Source: Microbacterium esteraromaticum (GTDB lineage: Bacteria > Actinomycetota > Actinomycetes > Actinomycetales > Microbacteriaceae). From it: a stretch of 64,000 nt of DNA. The stretch is taken from NCBI RefSeq assembly GCF_028747645.1, contig NZ_CP118100.1:2666001-2730000 (forward strand), written 5' to 3'. A program made the position numbers and the translations under genes. The stretch's first letter is position 1; every line of letters begins with the position of its first letter. Under the pieces are notes generated by a model. That model did no database searches, had not been told where the DNA came from, and was given only the letters and a program-made list of their open reading frames with translations. Positions 8,705 to 16,897 of this stretch are shown here, in pieces.

Positions 8705-9163
8705 TCAGCCGACAGCGAGCGAGATCTGCTCCTCGAGATATCCCGCCAAGGGCACGAACGGCGCTCGCGGCGCCCAGCGCACGTGCGGCTCACCGTCGAC
8801 CAGCGCGAGCGGACCGGAGACGCCACCGGCATCCACCGTCGCGAGGTCGATGGTCACCCATCCGACGTGCACGACCTCACCTTCCGCGAACCCGCCCCGA
8901 TAGGCCTGCGCCCGCCGGTCTGCGCGGGCACGCGCCGACTCGGCGGCGTACCCACGGCGCACCGGCGCGGCAGCGCGCAGCACCTCGTTCGTCGCCAGCA
9001 CGCCGTCATCGGTCAGCAGCAACACCCCGAGGTGCCACGCCTGCCCCGCGCGGACGATACGGGTCCCTCGCCACCGCGACGAGCGCTCACGGCCGAGACT
9101 CTCGCGAGGGACGGATGCCAGGCGTTCACGCGCGTCGTGCAACAGGGCGCTCGTGCTCGTCAC
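8705..9163 (-). CDS. Conserved hypothetical protein, 152 aa
   Basis: A soluble protein with no recognised catalytic motif. Conserved-looking stretches are AWHLGVLLLTDDGVLATNE (about 43-61), an Arg/Ala helix (RRGYAAESARARADRRAQA), and GEVVHVGWVTIDL followed by GPLALVDGEPHVRWAP. I believe close relatives are widespread in Microbacterium and sometimes carry an enzyme name, but nothing here supports one. Its start codon overlaps the stop of the antiporter gene (ATGA), so it is co-translated with that transporter and may be an accessory factor. Confidence 0.6.
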   Translation of the reverse strand: MTSTSALLHDARERLASVPRESLGRERSSRWRGTRIVRAGQAWHLGVLLLTDDGVLATNEVLRAAAPVRRGYAAESARARADRRAQAYRGGFAEGEVVHVGWVTIDLATVDAGGVSGPLALVDGEPHVRWAPRAPFVPLAGYLEEQISLAVG

Positions 9164-10368
9164 AGTTCCCCCTGCGATTCGGATCCGGCGCGGGCCTGGA
9201 CGGCGGCGCGGTCGCCGCGCAGCGTCATGCCGATCAGCGGGTACAGCAGCACAGACAGCATCCCCGCACCGATCAACGCCGCGGCGATGTGCGACCCGAT
9301 CAGGTCGCGATCGACGCCGATCGCCGCGACCGCGACGATGATGGGCAACCCCGTCGCCGCGAGGAACGCGAGAGCGCTCCGGTCGCGCATCCCCATGCCG
9401 TCGGATGCTGAGAACTGGGCTGCCGTGCCGCGGATGATCAGCATCGCGAGCAGCAGCACCGGCACGAGCGCGGTCGCCAGCGGAGACTCCAGAAGTGCTT
9501 CCAGGTCGAACGTCACTCCGGTGTAGATGAAGAAGATCGGCACCAGGAACCCGAACGCGATCCCCTCGATCTTGCTGTCGACCTGGGCGGCATCCTCTTC
9601 ATCGGCGCTGGAGATGACGATGCGCCATACGGTTCCGGCGACGAACGCCCCGAGCAGGATGTCGAGGTCGAGCCACAGGCTGAGCGCGACCAGCGCGGCG
9701 ATCAACAGCAGCAGGAAGCGCACACCGAACTGCGCCGACGTGTGTAGGGTCGCACTCACGAAGGCGTGCAGCCTGCCGTGCGGAATGCGGCGCGCGGCGA
9801 AGACGGCCAGCAGCGCCAGCACGACGAACAGCAGCAGCACGACCGTGGCGACCGACGCCGAACGCACGCCGAGAAAGATCGAGATCGCGATCAGCGGCAG
9901 GAACTCGCCCACGGTACCGATCACTGTGACGGCCCGCCCGAAGGGCGTCGTCAGCTCGCCGGCGTCGCGCAGGATCGGCATCAGGGTTCCCAGCGCCGTC
10001 GAACTGAGGGCGATCGCGATGACGATCATGCCCTCGCCCGGGACGAGCAGGAATCCGACACCGAGTCCGAGCACGATGCTCAGTGCCCACCCGAGTGACG
10101 CACGGGCGAGCGGTCGGCGGCCGATCGTGGCGAAGTCGATCTCGGATCCGGCGAGGAAGAAGAGCATCGCGAGCCCGAACTCCGAGAACATCCCGATGAA
10201 CTCGTTCGGATGCACCCATCCGAACACCGCCGGCCCAACTAGAATCCCGAGCAGCAGCTCGAAGACGACGACGGGCACGCGCATGATCGGCCCGATCGCC
10301 CGCCCGAGAAGTGGTGCCAGCACCGCGAGCAGCGGGATCAGGACCAGACTGAGTGCGCTCTCTTCCAC
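9160..10368 (-). CDS. Cation:proton antiporter, CPA2/KefB-like
   Basis: A 402-residue membrane protein with about 12 hydrophobic segments and no soluble regulatory domain. It has the family's N-terminal ELLLGILVGPAVFGW, then EFGLAMLFFLAGSEIDF, in which the acidic residue in the middle of the membrane segment is typical of CPA2 exchangers, and later GAFVAGTVWR. Likely exchanges Na+ or K+ for H+. The TrkA-N nucleotide-binding domain of the full KefB/KefC proteins is absent. Encoded 19 bases downstream of the 55-residue membrane protein gene and overlapping the next gene by an ATGA. Confidence 0.85.
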   Translation of the reverse strand: MEESALSLVLIPLLAVLAPLLGRAIGPIMRVPVVVFELLLGILVGPAVFGWVHPNEFIGMFSEFGLAMLFFLAGSEIDFATIGRRPLARASLGWALSIVLGLGVGFLLVPGEGMIVIAIALSSTALGTLMPILRDAGELTTPFGRAVTVIGTVGEFLPLIAISIFLGVRSASVATVVLLLFVVLALLAVFAARRIPHGRLHAFVSATLHTSAQFGVRFLLLLIAALVALSLWLDLDILLGAFVAGTVWRIVISSADEEDAAQVDSKIEGIAFGFLVPIFFIYTGVTFDLEALLESPLATALVPVLLLAMLIIRGTAAQFSASDGMGMRDRSALAFLAATGLPIIVAVAAIGVDRDLIGSHIAAALIGAGMLSVLLYPLIGMTLRGDRAAVQARAGSESQGEL

Positions 10369-10387
10369 CCGCTCAGCGTATAGCGCC

Positions 10388-10555
10388 TCAGACGCCGGTC
10401 TTGCGTCCGCCGATCACCCTGATCAGGAATGCGATCAACGCGATGACGCCGACGATCAGCGCCACCCACAGCAACCAGTTCAGAGCGGCGTTGAGCCCCG
10501 AGAAGATCGCGACGATGATCGCGATGATGATGATGATCACGAGCAGGCTGTTCAT
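10388..10555 (-). CDS. Small hydrophobic membrane protein, 55 aa
   Basis: Starts MNSLLVIIIIIAIIVAIF and holds two predicted membrane helices (about 3-20 and 25-46) separated by SGLNAALN, with a basic tail RVIGGRKTGV on the likely cytoplasmic side. The ATG at 10555 has an excellent GAGGAG ribosome site six bases upstream; longer versions read through non-coding-looking sequence. Together with the antiporter downstream it may form one transcript. Function unknown; small proteins of this kind often modify transporters or membrane stress responses. Confidence 0.7.
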   Translation of the reverse strand: MNSLLVIIIIIAIIVAIFSGLNAALNWLLWVALIVGVIALIAFLIRVIGGRKTGV

Positions 10556-10572
10556 GATGAGCTCCTCTGCGT

Positions 10573-10607
10573 TGACGTGATGCGCGGATGCTCCGCACAT
10601 CACGTCA
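10573..10607. repeat. Palindrome upstream of the small membrane protein gene
   Basis: Perfect 10-bp arms TGACGTGATG (10573-10582) and CATCACGTCA (10598-10607) with an inner GCGGA/TCCGC stem. It lies 18 bases before the start of the leftward 55-residue gene and upstream of the rightward purU. Could be a 5'-UTR hairpin, an operator or another dispersed palindrome. Confidence 0.5.
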
Positions 10608-10761
10608 GACTTTGCCCGGTTCGGCGCGGCCGGTCGCGGGGGTTGACGACATCGGATGCCGGTGCTATCCCCGCGCCGATGCGGCGGCCCTGTCGTCACC
10701 TGGTTCGCACCCGCGTGCGCATGCGGGCAGAATCGACAGATACCCCAGTTCAGGAGCACCC

Positions 10762-11625
10762 ATGCCGCACACCGACACCGCACGCCTTCTTATCGCCTGC
10801 GACGACCAGCCGGGTATCGTCGCCGCCGTCGCGGGAACGCTGGCCGAGCACGGTGCGAACATCATCTCGCTCGATCAGCATTCGACCGATGATGAGGGCG
10901 GGCGCTTCTTCCAGCGCACGGTGATCCACCTCGATGGCCTGGCGGCGAAGCGCCCTGCTCTGGAGGCCTCACTCGCCGGTGTCGCCGAGCGCTTCGGCAT
11001 GGACTGGTCGTTGCACGACACGGCAAAGCGCAAGCGCGTGGCGATCTTCGTGTCGAAGTACGACCACTGCTTGCTGGAGCTGCTGTGGCGCACGCAGCGC
11101 GGCGAGCTCGACATCGACGTGACGATGGTGGTCTCGAACCACCCCGACCTGGCAGCGTCGGTGCGCTCGTTCGGGGTGCCGTTCGTGCACATTCCCTCCG
11201 GGTCGGATGCTGAGGCGAAGGCCTCAATGGAGGCTCGCCAGCTGGAGCTGCTGCAGGGCAACGTCGACCTGGTGGTTTTGGCGCGGTACATGCAGATCCT
11301 CAGCGACGACTTCATTGAGCGCGTCGGTGCGCCGGTGATCAACATCCACCATTCGTTCCTGCCGGCGTTCATCGGGGCGAACCCCTATGCGCGGGCCAAG
11401 GAGCGGGGCGTGAAGCTGATCGGCGCGACGGCGCACTACGCCACGGCCGACCTCGACGAGGGGCCGATCATCGAGCAGGACGTCACTCGCGTCACGCACG
11501 CCGAGTCGTCGGCCGAGTTGCAGCGCCGCGGCGCCGATGTCGAACGGTACGTGCTCGCCCGCGCCGTGAAGTGGCACGCCGAGGATCGCGTGATCGTGCA
11601 CGGCCGCTCCACAGTCATCCTCTGA
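10762..11625 (+). CDS. purU: Formyltetrahydrofolate deformylase
   Basis: Hydrolyses 10-formyl-THF to formate and THF, balancing the one-carbon pool. A 287-residue protein: N-terminal ACT domain (residues 5-85, LLIACDDQPGIVAAVAGTL) and a formyltransferase-type catalytic domain (from KRVAIFVSKYDHCLLELLWR). The catalytic set is present: Asn-His in VINIHHSFLPAFIGANPYARA near residue 195 and the later Asp in ATADLDEGPIIEQ. ATG at 10762 follows an AGGAG site. Monocistronic; a repeat/terminator palindrome lies just after the stop. Confidence 0.95.
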   Translation: MPHTDTARLLIACDDQPGIVAAVAGTLAEHGANIISLDQHSTDDEGGRFFQRTVIHLDGLAAKRPALEASLAGVAERFGMDWSLHDTAKRKRVAIFVSKYDHCLLELLWRTQRGELDIDVTMVVSNHPDLAASVRSFGVPFVHIPSGSDAEAKASMEARQLELLQGNVDLVVLARYMQILSDDFIERVGAPVINIHHSFLPAFIGANPYARAKERGVKLIGATAHYATADLDEGPIIEQDVTRVTHAESSAELQRRGADVERYVLARAVKWHAEDRVIVHGRSTVIL

Positions 11626-11638
11626 CCCCGCTCGACCC

Positions 11639-11703
11639 CCGTCTATTTGTCACAAACCCCGGATATCGGGCCCGAATAGCACCGGTCTGTGACAAATAGA
11701 CGG
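11639..11703. repeat. Palindromic repeat, family C, in a convergent intergenic region
   Basis: Arms CCGTCTATTTGTCACAAACC (11639-11658) and its complement at 11684-11703 match 19 of 20. It sits between the converging purU and nitronate monooxygenase genes, so it may end transcription in both directions, but its length and AT-rich word (TATTTGTCACA) differ from the other hairpins here. Confidence 0.7.
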
Positions 11704-11737
11704 AGCGGCGGGAGCGGGAGGGATGCGGAGCGGCGGG

Positions 11738-12778
11738 TCAGGCGGGCAGCCCGGCCGCCAGTTCGGCGAACACCTCACGGGCGGTCTCGCCGCGCGCGAG
11801 CGGCGCCGATTGCCCCAGCCACAGCGACTGCAGCTCTCCGATGCCTCGCTCGCCGGCGACGGCGCGGAAGCGCCCCGTGAGCCAGTTCTGCGCCGGGAAG
11901 GGCGCGATGGCATCGGATGCCTCGATCTCGGCGACCACGCGGTTTCGCGCCCCGCGGGCGAGCCGCCCGCTCATGGCACGGGTGAGCACACTGGCATCCG
12001 CGCTCGTCGTGCGGATCGCCGCGCGGTGCGCGTCGTTCGCCGCCGACTCGGCGGTCGCGAGGAACGACGTCCCCACCTGCACGCCCGCCGCGCCGAGCGC
12101 GAACGCCGCGGCCACGCCGCGCCGGTCGGCGACGCCGCCGGCCGCGATGACCGGCACGCTGACAGCATCCGCCACCTGCGGCAGCAGCGCGAACAGCCCC
12201 ACCAACGATTCCTCCGCCGGGCGCAGGAACGACACCCGGTGTCCTGCGGCCTCGGCGCCGGTCGCGACGATGGCATCCGCCCCGCCCGCTTCGAGCGCGC
12301 GGGCCTCGGCGACCGTCGTCGCCGTTCCGATCACGCGGATGCCCCGACGCTGCGCCTCATCGACGAGCGCGCGCGGGGGCACACCGAAGACGACGCTCAG
12401 GGCGGCCGGCGCGGCATCCCAGATGGCGTCGAGCTGCTCATCGAGCGAGGGCAGATACCGCTCGGGGCGCGGCGGCAGCTCGAGCCCTACCGCGTCGAAG
12501 TACGGCCGCAGGGCCATCGCGTACGCATCGTGCGCCGTGGTGGGCGCGACCTCGTCGCCGGTCGGCAACCAGATGTTCAGCGCGAAGGGTGCGTCGGTGG
12601 CCGCGCGCAGCGCCGCGGCCGTCTCACGGATGCGCTTGCCGTCATAACCGTAGAGACCGTACGAGCCGAGACCACCGGCCGCGCTGACGGCGGCCGTGAG
12701 CGGCACCGATGAGAGCCCGCCGAACGGTGCCAGGACGATCGGATGCCGGATGCCGAGCAGGTCGCGCAGATCAGTCAC
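11738..12778 (-). CDS. Nitronate monooxygenase family FMN protein
   Basis: A 346-residue TIM-barrel flavoprotein of the 2-nitropropane dioxygenase family, which oxidises toxic nitronates. Family marks: N-terminal GIRHPIVLAPFGGLSS with a conserved Pro, GGLGSYGLYGYDGKRI, the late VIAAGGVADRRGVAAAFALG FMN-phosphate site and GVQVGTSFLATAES after it. ATG-type start at 12778. It is convergent with purU and upstream lies only 36 bases to the DUF7882-type gene on the same strand, so the two could share a transcript. Confidence 0.85.
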   Translation of the reverse strand: MTDLRDLLGIRHPIVLAPFGGLSSVPLTAAVSAAGGLGSYGLYGYDGKRIRETAAALRAATDAPFALNIWLPTGDEVAPTTAHDAYAMALRPYFDAVGLELPPRPERYLPSLDEQLDAIWDAAPAALSVVFGVPPRALVDEAQRRGIRVIGTATTVAEARALEAGGADAIVATGAEAAGHRVSFLRPAEESLVGLFALLPQVADAVSVPVIAAGGVADRRGVAAAFALGAAGVQVGTSFLATAESAANDAHRAAIRTTSADASVLTRAMSGRLARGARNRVVAEIEASDAIAPFPAQNWLTGRFRAVAGERGIGELQSLWLGQSAPLARGETAREVFAELAAGLPA

Positions 12779-12814
12779 CCTCCGAGGCTACGCCCGCCCG
12801 GGCACTCGTCGCGC

Positions 12815-13138
12815 TCACCCCTCGACGTGTACGGTCGGCTCCTCGGGCGGTTCGGGCACGACGCGCAGGCCGGTGGGCGAGTTAGCGGTGAACGCCAGTG
12901 CCTCGATCCACGCGCGGTTGATCTCGGGCTGCCTGCTGCCGTAGTACTTGAACACCAGCGAGCTGCTCGGCTGAACCCACACGGTCGTGCGTCCTCCGCC
13001 GACGCTGGCGTCTTCACGCCAGCTGAACGGGAACGGCTCCCCGCGCCGCAGTTTGGCCGTCATGACCATCTGCACGTGGGTGAGAGCCCGGTCCTCGATC
13101 TCGGTCTTGACGCTGCTCTCGTAGACGAACTTGCCCAT
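12815..13138 (-). CDS. DUF7882-type small protein (paralogue 1)
   Basis: A 107-residue protein beginning MGKFVYESSVKTEIEDRALTH. It shares length and the pattern KLRRGEPFPFSW ... GGRTTVWVQPSSSLVFKY ... NRAWIEALAFTANSPTGL with the divergent neighbour at 13229-13537, so the two are clear paralogues. I place the pair in the DUF7882 family of Microbacteriaceae from memory; relatives have at times been labelled ATP-dependent DNA ligase, but no ligase motif is present. Function unknown. The start at 13138 matches the paralogue's N-terminus. Confidence 0.75.
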   Translation of the reverse strand: MGKFVYESSVKTEIEDRALTHVQMVMTAKLRRGEPFPFSWREDASVGGGRTTVWVQPSSSLVFKYYGSRQPEINRAWIEALAFTANSPTGLRVVPEPPEEPTVHVEG

Positions 13139-13228
13139 CTTCGTGCGCCTTTCTGCTGGGCGGTGTGTCCTGATCGAGAGCGGTGTGCCACCTGGAACCC
13201 TCCGCGTCAGTGGGGCAAGCTTAGCCCC
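13139..13228. promoter_or_regulatory. Divergent promoter region between two paralogues
   Basis: Ninety bases separate the two start codons and must carry both promoters. I see no clear consensus hexamers or large palindrome. Confidence 0.4.
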
Positions 13229-13537
13229 ATGGGATTGCTCTTCTACGGCGGCAACACTGAGCCGATCGAGATCGAAGATCGGGCGCTGGCGCACCTCAAG
13301 GTGGTCATCTCGACGAAGCTGCGTCGCAATGAGAGCTTCACCCTGTCGTGGCAGCATCCGGCCGACGGCCCGACGGGTCGGTCGACTATCTGGTTGCACC
13401 CGTCGATCCCGCTGCGGTTCGTGTTCAGCGACCCGGAGACCCCGCCGCTGAGCCCCGAGTGGATGAACGCGCTGGCCAACTCGGCCAATGCGAACGGCGG
13501 CATCACTCTGCTGCCCGAGCACCTCGACGGCAACTGA
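13229..13537 (+). CDS. DUF7882-type small protein (paralogue 2)
   Basis: A 102-residue protein starting MGLLFYGGNTEPIEIEDRAL. It aligns along its whole length with the divergent gene at 12815-13138 (KLRRNESFTLSW, GRSTIWLHPSIPLRFVF, WMNALANSANANGGI). Soluble, one domain, with a conserved Trp in the middle and a conserved aromatic strand. Function unknown. Divergent paralogue pairs can form a hetero-oligomer or reflect an inverted duplication. Confidence 0.75.
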   Translation: MGLLFYGGNTEPIEIEDRALAHLKVVISTKLRRNESFTLSWQHPADGPTGRSTIWLHPSIPLRFVFSDPETPPLSPEWMNALANSANANGGITLLPEHLDGN

Positions 13538-13542
13538 CCTGT

Positions 13543-13570
13543 GGCGCGTCACGCCCTGACGTGATGCGCC
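13543..13570 (+). terminator. Hairpin after DUF7882-type gene
   Basis: GGCGCGTCACG (13543-13553) and CGTGATGCGCC (13560-13570), one wobble pair in 11, six-base loop, starting five bases after the stop codon. Confidence 0.6.
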
Positions 13571-13671
13571 CTGTCTGTCAACCCCTTTCTGCTCACGACC
13601 GGGTGGTCGTTACGGTCGTGGCACACGAGCACCGCCCACGGGGACATCGCACGGACAGGGAGGACAGGGCC

Positions 13672-14085
13672 ATGACCCTGACGCGAGAGATCATGACACC
13701 GAACGCCCAGTGCATCGGCGAGAACGACGCGCTGTCGATCGCCGCCGAACGGATGAGCGCACATGACATCGGGGCCCTGCCGATCTGCGGTGAGGACGGC
13801 CGTCTCAAGGGCATGCTGACCGATCGGGACATCGTCGTGAAGGCGGTCGCGATCGGGCTGGACCCCGAGACGACGAACGCCGGCCGGTTGGCCGGCGGCC
13901 GCCCCGTCGTGGTCGACGCCGACAGCGAGGTCGAACACGCCCTGACGCTGATGCAGGAGAACCGGGTGCGCCGGCTTCCGGTGATCTCCAACCACCGTCT
14001 GGTCGGCATCATCAGTCAGGCCGATATCGCCCGCCACCTGGCGGCAGTCACCACCGGCCGCACCGTGGAAGCGATCTCGCGCTGA
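13672..14085 (+). CDS. Tandem CBS-domain protein
   Basis: A 137-residue protein with two CBS domains (about residues 5-60 and 72-130) and nothing else. Marks are MTPNAQCIGENDALSIAAERM, GALPICGEDGRLKGMLTDRDIV and, in the second repeat, ENRVRRLPVISNHRLVGIISQADIA. Such stand-alone pairs bind adenine nucleotides and act as energy or stress sensors. ATG at 13672 follows GGGAGGACAGG. The FHA-like gene starts 17 bases after it, so the two probably share a transcript. Confidence 0.85.
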   Translation: MTLTREIMTPNAQCIGENDALSIAAERMSAHDIGALPICGEDGRLKGMLTDRDIVVKAVAIGLDPETTNAGRLAGGRPVVVDADSEVEHALTLMQENRVRRLPVISNHRLVGIISQADIARHLAAVTTGRTVEAISR

Positions 14086-14102
14086 GAAGAGGAGGAGACG
14101 AC

Positions 14103-14585
14103 ATGGACGAGCGACAGCCCGGATACCATCCGACGACGACGCACGCGGCCTGGGGAGCAGGACGGCCGCATCTGCGCATCACCGGAGCGGACGATGAGCG
14201 CAGCACCTTCGACATCACCGTCGACCAGGTGACGATCGGTTCGGGTGCCGGAAGCACGCTGCTGCTGCCGGGCGCCGACGCGTTGCACGCCACCATCGTC
14301 CACGACGATCGTGATGAGTACGTGTTGACCATGCACGGTGCGGGCGCGATGAACGCCAACCGCGAGGAGGATGCCGAACCGCACTCCGAGATCCTGCGCA
14401 CGGGCGCCCACTTCACCATCGGCGAGTGGTTGCTCGTCTTCGCCCGGGAGGAGTTCGCGGACCACGGCCGCCCCTTCGGCGGACGCGAGGGCGGTGAACT
14501 GTCGGATCAGGACTCGCAGCCGGCGCGCCCCGACTATCGCGGGGACGACGAGCGTCCGCGAGGGCACGAGGTGCGGGACGGTTGA
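14103..14585 (+). CDS. FHA-like domain protein
   Basis: A 160-residue protein. Residues about 22-118 look like a forkhead-associated fold: LRITG, then DQVTIGSGAGSTLLLPGADALHATIVHDD, where the Gly-Ser and the His mimic the phosphothreonine-binding loop, and IGEWLLVFAREEFADHGRPFGG. The tail from residue 125 is charged and probably disordered. FHA domains bind phosphothreonine made by Ser/Thr kinases. The ribosome site is GAAGAGGAGGAG just before the ATG. Placement between the CBS and DUF6412 genes gives no clear partner. Confidence 0.7.
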   Translation: MDERQPGYHPTTTHAAWGAGRPHLRITGADDERSTFDITVDQVTIGSGAGSTLLLPGADALHATIVHDDRDEYVLTMHGAGAMNANREEDAEPHSEILRTGAHFTIGEWLLVFAREEFADHGRPFGGREGGELSDQDSQPARPDYRGDDERPRGHEVRDG

Positions 14586-14644
14586 GCGTGCGCCGCGACC
14601 GAAACGGCGGATGCTACGCTCAGACCTCCTGACCGGAGGCGCGC

Positions 14645-14917
14645 ATGATCGAGGCGATGAGCACCCTGCTGCAGCTGTTGCTGTCGGCGCTCGGCGCCGT
14701 GCCCGTTCCCGGCCCCGGAATGCTGGGCATGGCCGCTGTGCTCGTCGCCCTGGCCGTCGTCGCGGTGACGCTCGCCGTCTTGGCGCCGCAGACGGGCATC
14801 CGCACCACGACACGTGCACTCCGCTGGATCGATCTGTCCACGCGGCTCGCGCAGAGTCACCCCGATGCCGACGGGCATCCGCGTCCGCGAGCGCCGGGGG
14901 CGACGTTCGCCGCGTGA
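14645..14917 (+). CDS. DUF6412-type small membrane protein
   Basis: A 90-residue protein with two hydrophobic helices (about 5-20 and 25-48, PGMLGMAAVLVALAVVAVTLA) and a hydrophilic tail ending in the motif LAQSHPDADGHPRPRAPG. I recognise the tail as typical of DUF6412 proteins, which in this family of bacteria stand in front of a YidC paralogue, as here. Possible partner of the membrane insertase. The GGAGG ribosome site at 14635-14639 can pair with CCTCC at 14625-14629. Confidence 0.7.
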   Translation: MIEAMSTLLQLLLSALGAVPVPGPGMLGMAAVLVALAVVAVTLAVLAPQTGIRTTTRALRWIDLSTRLAQSHPDADGHPRPRAPGATFAA

Positions 14918-15009
14918 CCCCCGGCTGAGGAAGCGCCGTTCGGCGCCGACGCAGAACGTGGGATACGCGGCTTTCGCCGACCCTTCCCGCACTCGCGATC
15001 GGACGCATC

Positions 15010-15750
15010 TTGGACATCTTCGCCCTGCCCCCTCTGACTCTTCTACTCGATGGCGCGTATCGCGCGCTGCTCGCCCTCTCGTATCTGTTCGAACCGGTGG
15101 CGAGCACGAATGCGGCCGCGCTCGCCGTCGTCGCCGTGACCGTTGTCGTGCGCATCCTGCTGATCCCGGTCGGTATCTCTCAGGCCAAGGCCGAGCAGAT
15201 GCGCGCACGGCTGGCCCCGAGACTGCGTGACCTGCAGAAGCGCCACGCCAAAGACCGCGAGCGGCTGCAGCGCGAGACGCTCGCGCTGTACAAGGACGAG
15301 AACGCCTCACCGCTGGCCGGTTGCCTGCCGTTGATCGTGCAGGCCGCGGTCGTGGGCGTGCTGTACACCTTGTTCTTGCGGCCCGAGATCGCGGGGCATC
15401 CGAACGAACTCCTCGCCCAGGATCTGTTCGGCGCTCCGCTCGGTGACTCGCTGCTGACAGCGGTCGGCGGCGGACTGACCGTGGCGACCGGCATCGTCTG
15501 GGCGGTCGTGCTGGTCGTGATCCTGATCGTGGCCGAGGTCACGCGGAGGGTGTTCCGACCGCAGGTTCCCGATGAGGGTCCGCTGGCGGCTCCCGGGATG
15601 CTGGGTGTGCTCAACGCCCTGCACTATCTGACGGCGGTGTTCGCGGTGTTCGTGCCGCTCGCCGCAGCGCTGTACCTGGTCGTCACGGTCTCGTGGACCC
15701 TGGCACAGCGCGCGGTGCTGCGCCGCCGCTACCCGTTGCCGCCGCAGTAG
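15010..15750 (+). CDS. yidC2: YidC/Oxa1 family membrane protein insertase
   Basis: A 246-residue insertase with five hydrophobic segments. VAVTVVVRILLIPVGISQAKAEQM carries the conserved Arg of the hydrophilic groove (near residue 44) and is followed by the charged cytoplasmic hairpin (RDLQKRHAKDRERLQRETLALY) and then by NASPLAGCLPLIVQ, the family's second conserved block. It is shorter than the essential actinobacterial YidC and is not beside rnpA/rpmH, so I read it as a second paralogue. TTG at 15010 gives MDIFALPPLTLLLDG. It ends 21 bases from the converging phosphonate cluster. Confidence 0.85.
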   Translation: MDIFALPPLTLLLDGAYRALLALSYLFEPVASTNAAALAVVAVTVVVRILLIPVGISQAKAEQMRARLAPRLRDLQKRHAKDRERLQRETLALYKDENASPLAGCLPLIVQAAVVGVLYTLFLRPEIAGHPNELLAQDLFGAPLGDSLLTAVGGGLTVATGIVWAVVLVVILIVAEVTRRVFRPQVPDEGPLAAPGMLGVLNALHYLTAVFAVFVPLAAALYLVVTVSWTLAQRAVLRRRYPLPPQ

Positions 15751-15771
15751 CCGGCGGCCGGCGCACCGGCA

Positions 15772-16896
15772 TCAGCGGGGTGCGATGCCGATGCGCAACG
15801 GCGCATCGGGGGCCGCGGCGGCAGCCAGTGCGGCGTCGAGATGGCTGAGCGGATGCACCGCACCGACCACCTCGTCGAACGGGTAGGCCGCACCGTGGCG
15901 TTCGAGGAACGTCACCGCGTCGGCGAGGTGACCCGCAGCGTAGTTGTGCACGCCGGTCACCGTCAGCATCCGCCGCACGATCGACTCGGCGTCCATCGGC
16001 ACCGGATCGGCGGGGAAGACGCTGCCGACCAGAACGACGGTTCCCCCGACCGCCACATCGGTGAGGGCGGTCGAGACGGCATGGCCAGAGGCCTCGACCA
16101 CGATGTCGGGTTCTGCGGTCGGATCGGATGCCCGCGCTCCGAACCTCTCGGCGAGCGCAGCGCGCTTCGGGTTCGGATCGCGCACCTCGACCTGCGCACC
16201 GCGCGAGGCGGCGATCGCCGCGGCCGAGAGGCCGACCAGGCCGGCGCCGTGGATGCGCACCCGCACGCCGTGTAGCGCGCGCCCCTGGGCCGCGCGGTCG
16301 ATCGCCGCCATCGCGGTCGCCGTCGCACACGAGGCCGGCGCCAGCACGCCCGCCGGCAGCGCTTCGGGAACGCGCACGAGGGCCGTCCCGCGACGCAGCT
16401 GCGCGTGACTGGCGAAACCACCGGTGAGTTCGCGTCTCGGTGCGATGCGCTCGTGGCCGTACTTGCCGAGGTCGCGGCACTTCTGCGTCATGCCGGCCTC
16501 ACAGCGATCGCACGCACCGCACGACACCGTCACCGACCAGACCACACGGTCACCGACCCGCAGCGGGGTGCCGCCCACGGCCTGGGCACCGGCGGCGCCG
16601 ATGGCGATCACGCGCCCGACGCTCTCGTGCCCGAGCACGAGCGGAGTCGGAGCGGGGCGCCGTCCCTGCACGGTGTGCACATCCGAACCGCACACGGTCG
16701 ACAGCTCGATCGAGACAAGGACGTCTTCGGGGGCGAGGGTCACGCCGGGAACGGCGACCGGTTCGTGGGGGTGGTCGACTCCGACGAACGCCATCGTCGC
16801 GGCCGCCGGACGCAGTACGACATCGCCGGATCTGCCGTCGGCGTCGGCGTCTCTCGTGCGCGGCGACCTCGACGCCGCCCGCAGTCCTGCGCGCAC
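15772..16896 (-). CDS. Zinc-dependent alcohol dehydrogenase of the phosphonate cluster
   Basis: A medium-chain NAD(P)-dependent dehydrogenase, 374 residues. The catalytic zinc site is seen in STVCGSDVHTVQG (Cys and nearby acid/His) and GHES; the structural zinc site is CGACDRCEAGMTQKC; the nucleotide site is GAGLVGLSAAAIAASRGA. The GTG at 16896, one base after the stop of the HAD gene, keeps the first strand; the ATG at 16794 would cut into it. Last gene of the phn-like operon, so it probably oxidises the aldehyde/alcohol or reduces the carbonyl left after phosphonate breakdown. Substrate unknown. Confidence 0.85.
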   Translation of the reverse strand: MRAGLRAASRSPRTRDADADGRSGDVVLRPAAATMAFVGVDHPHEPVAVPGVTLAPEDVLVSIELSTVCGSDVHTVQGRRPAPTPLVLGHESVGRVIAIGAAGAQAVGGTPLRVGDRVVWSVTVSCGACDRCEAGMTQKCRDLGKYGHERIAPRRELTGGFASHAQLRRGTALVRVPEALPAGVLAPASCATATAMAAIDRAAQGRALHGVRVRIHGAGLVGLSAAAIAASRGAQVEVRDPNPKRAALAERFGARASDPTAEPDIVVEASGHAVSTALTDVAVGGTVVLVGSVFPADPVPMDAESIVRRMLTVTGVHNYAAGHLADAVTFLERHGAAYPFDEVVGAVHPLSHLDAALAAAAAPDAPLRIGIAPR

Positions 16897-16897
16897 G

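Noticed and set aside
12815..13537. ATP-dependent DNA ligase label for the two small paralogues
   Set aside because: About 100 residues and no KxDG nucleotidyl motif; the label cannot be supported.
13348..13671. N-terminal extension of the CBS protein into the upstream region
   Set aside because: The extension runs through the DUF7882-type gene and a hairpin; the ATG at 13672 has a good ribosome site and begins at the CBS fold.
15010..15750. Primary YidC of the rnpA-rpmH region
   Set aside because: Too short and lacking rnpA, rpmH and jag neighbours; better read as a second paralogue.
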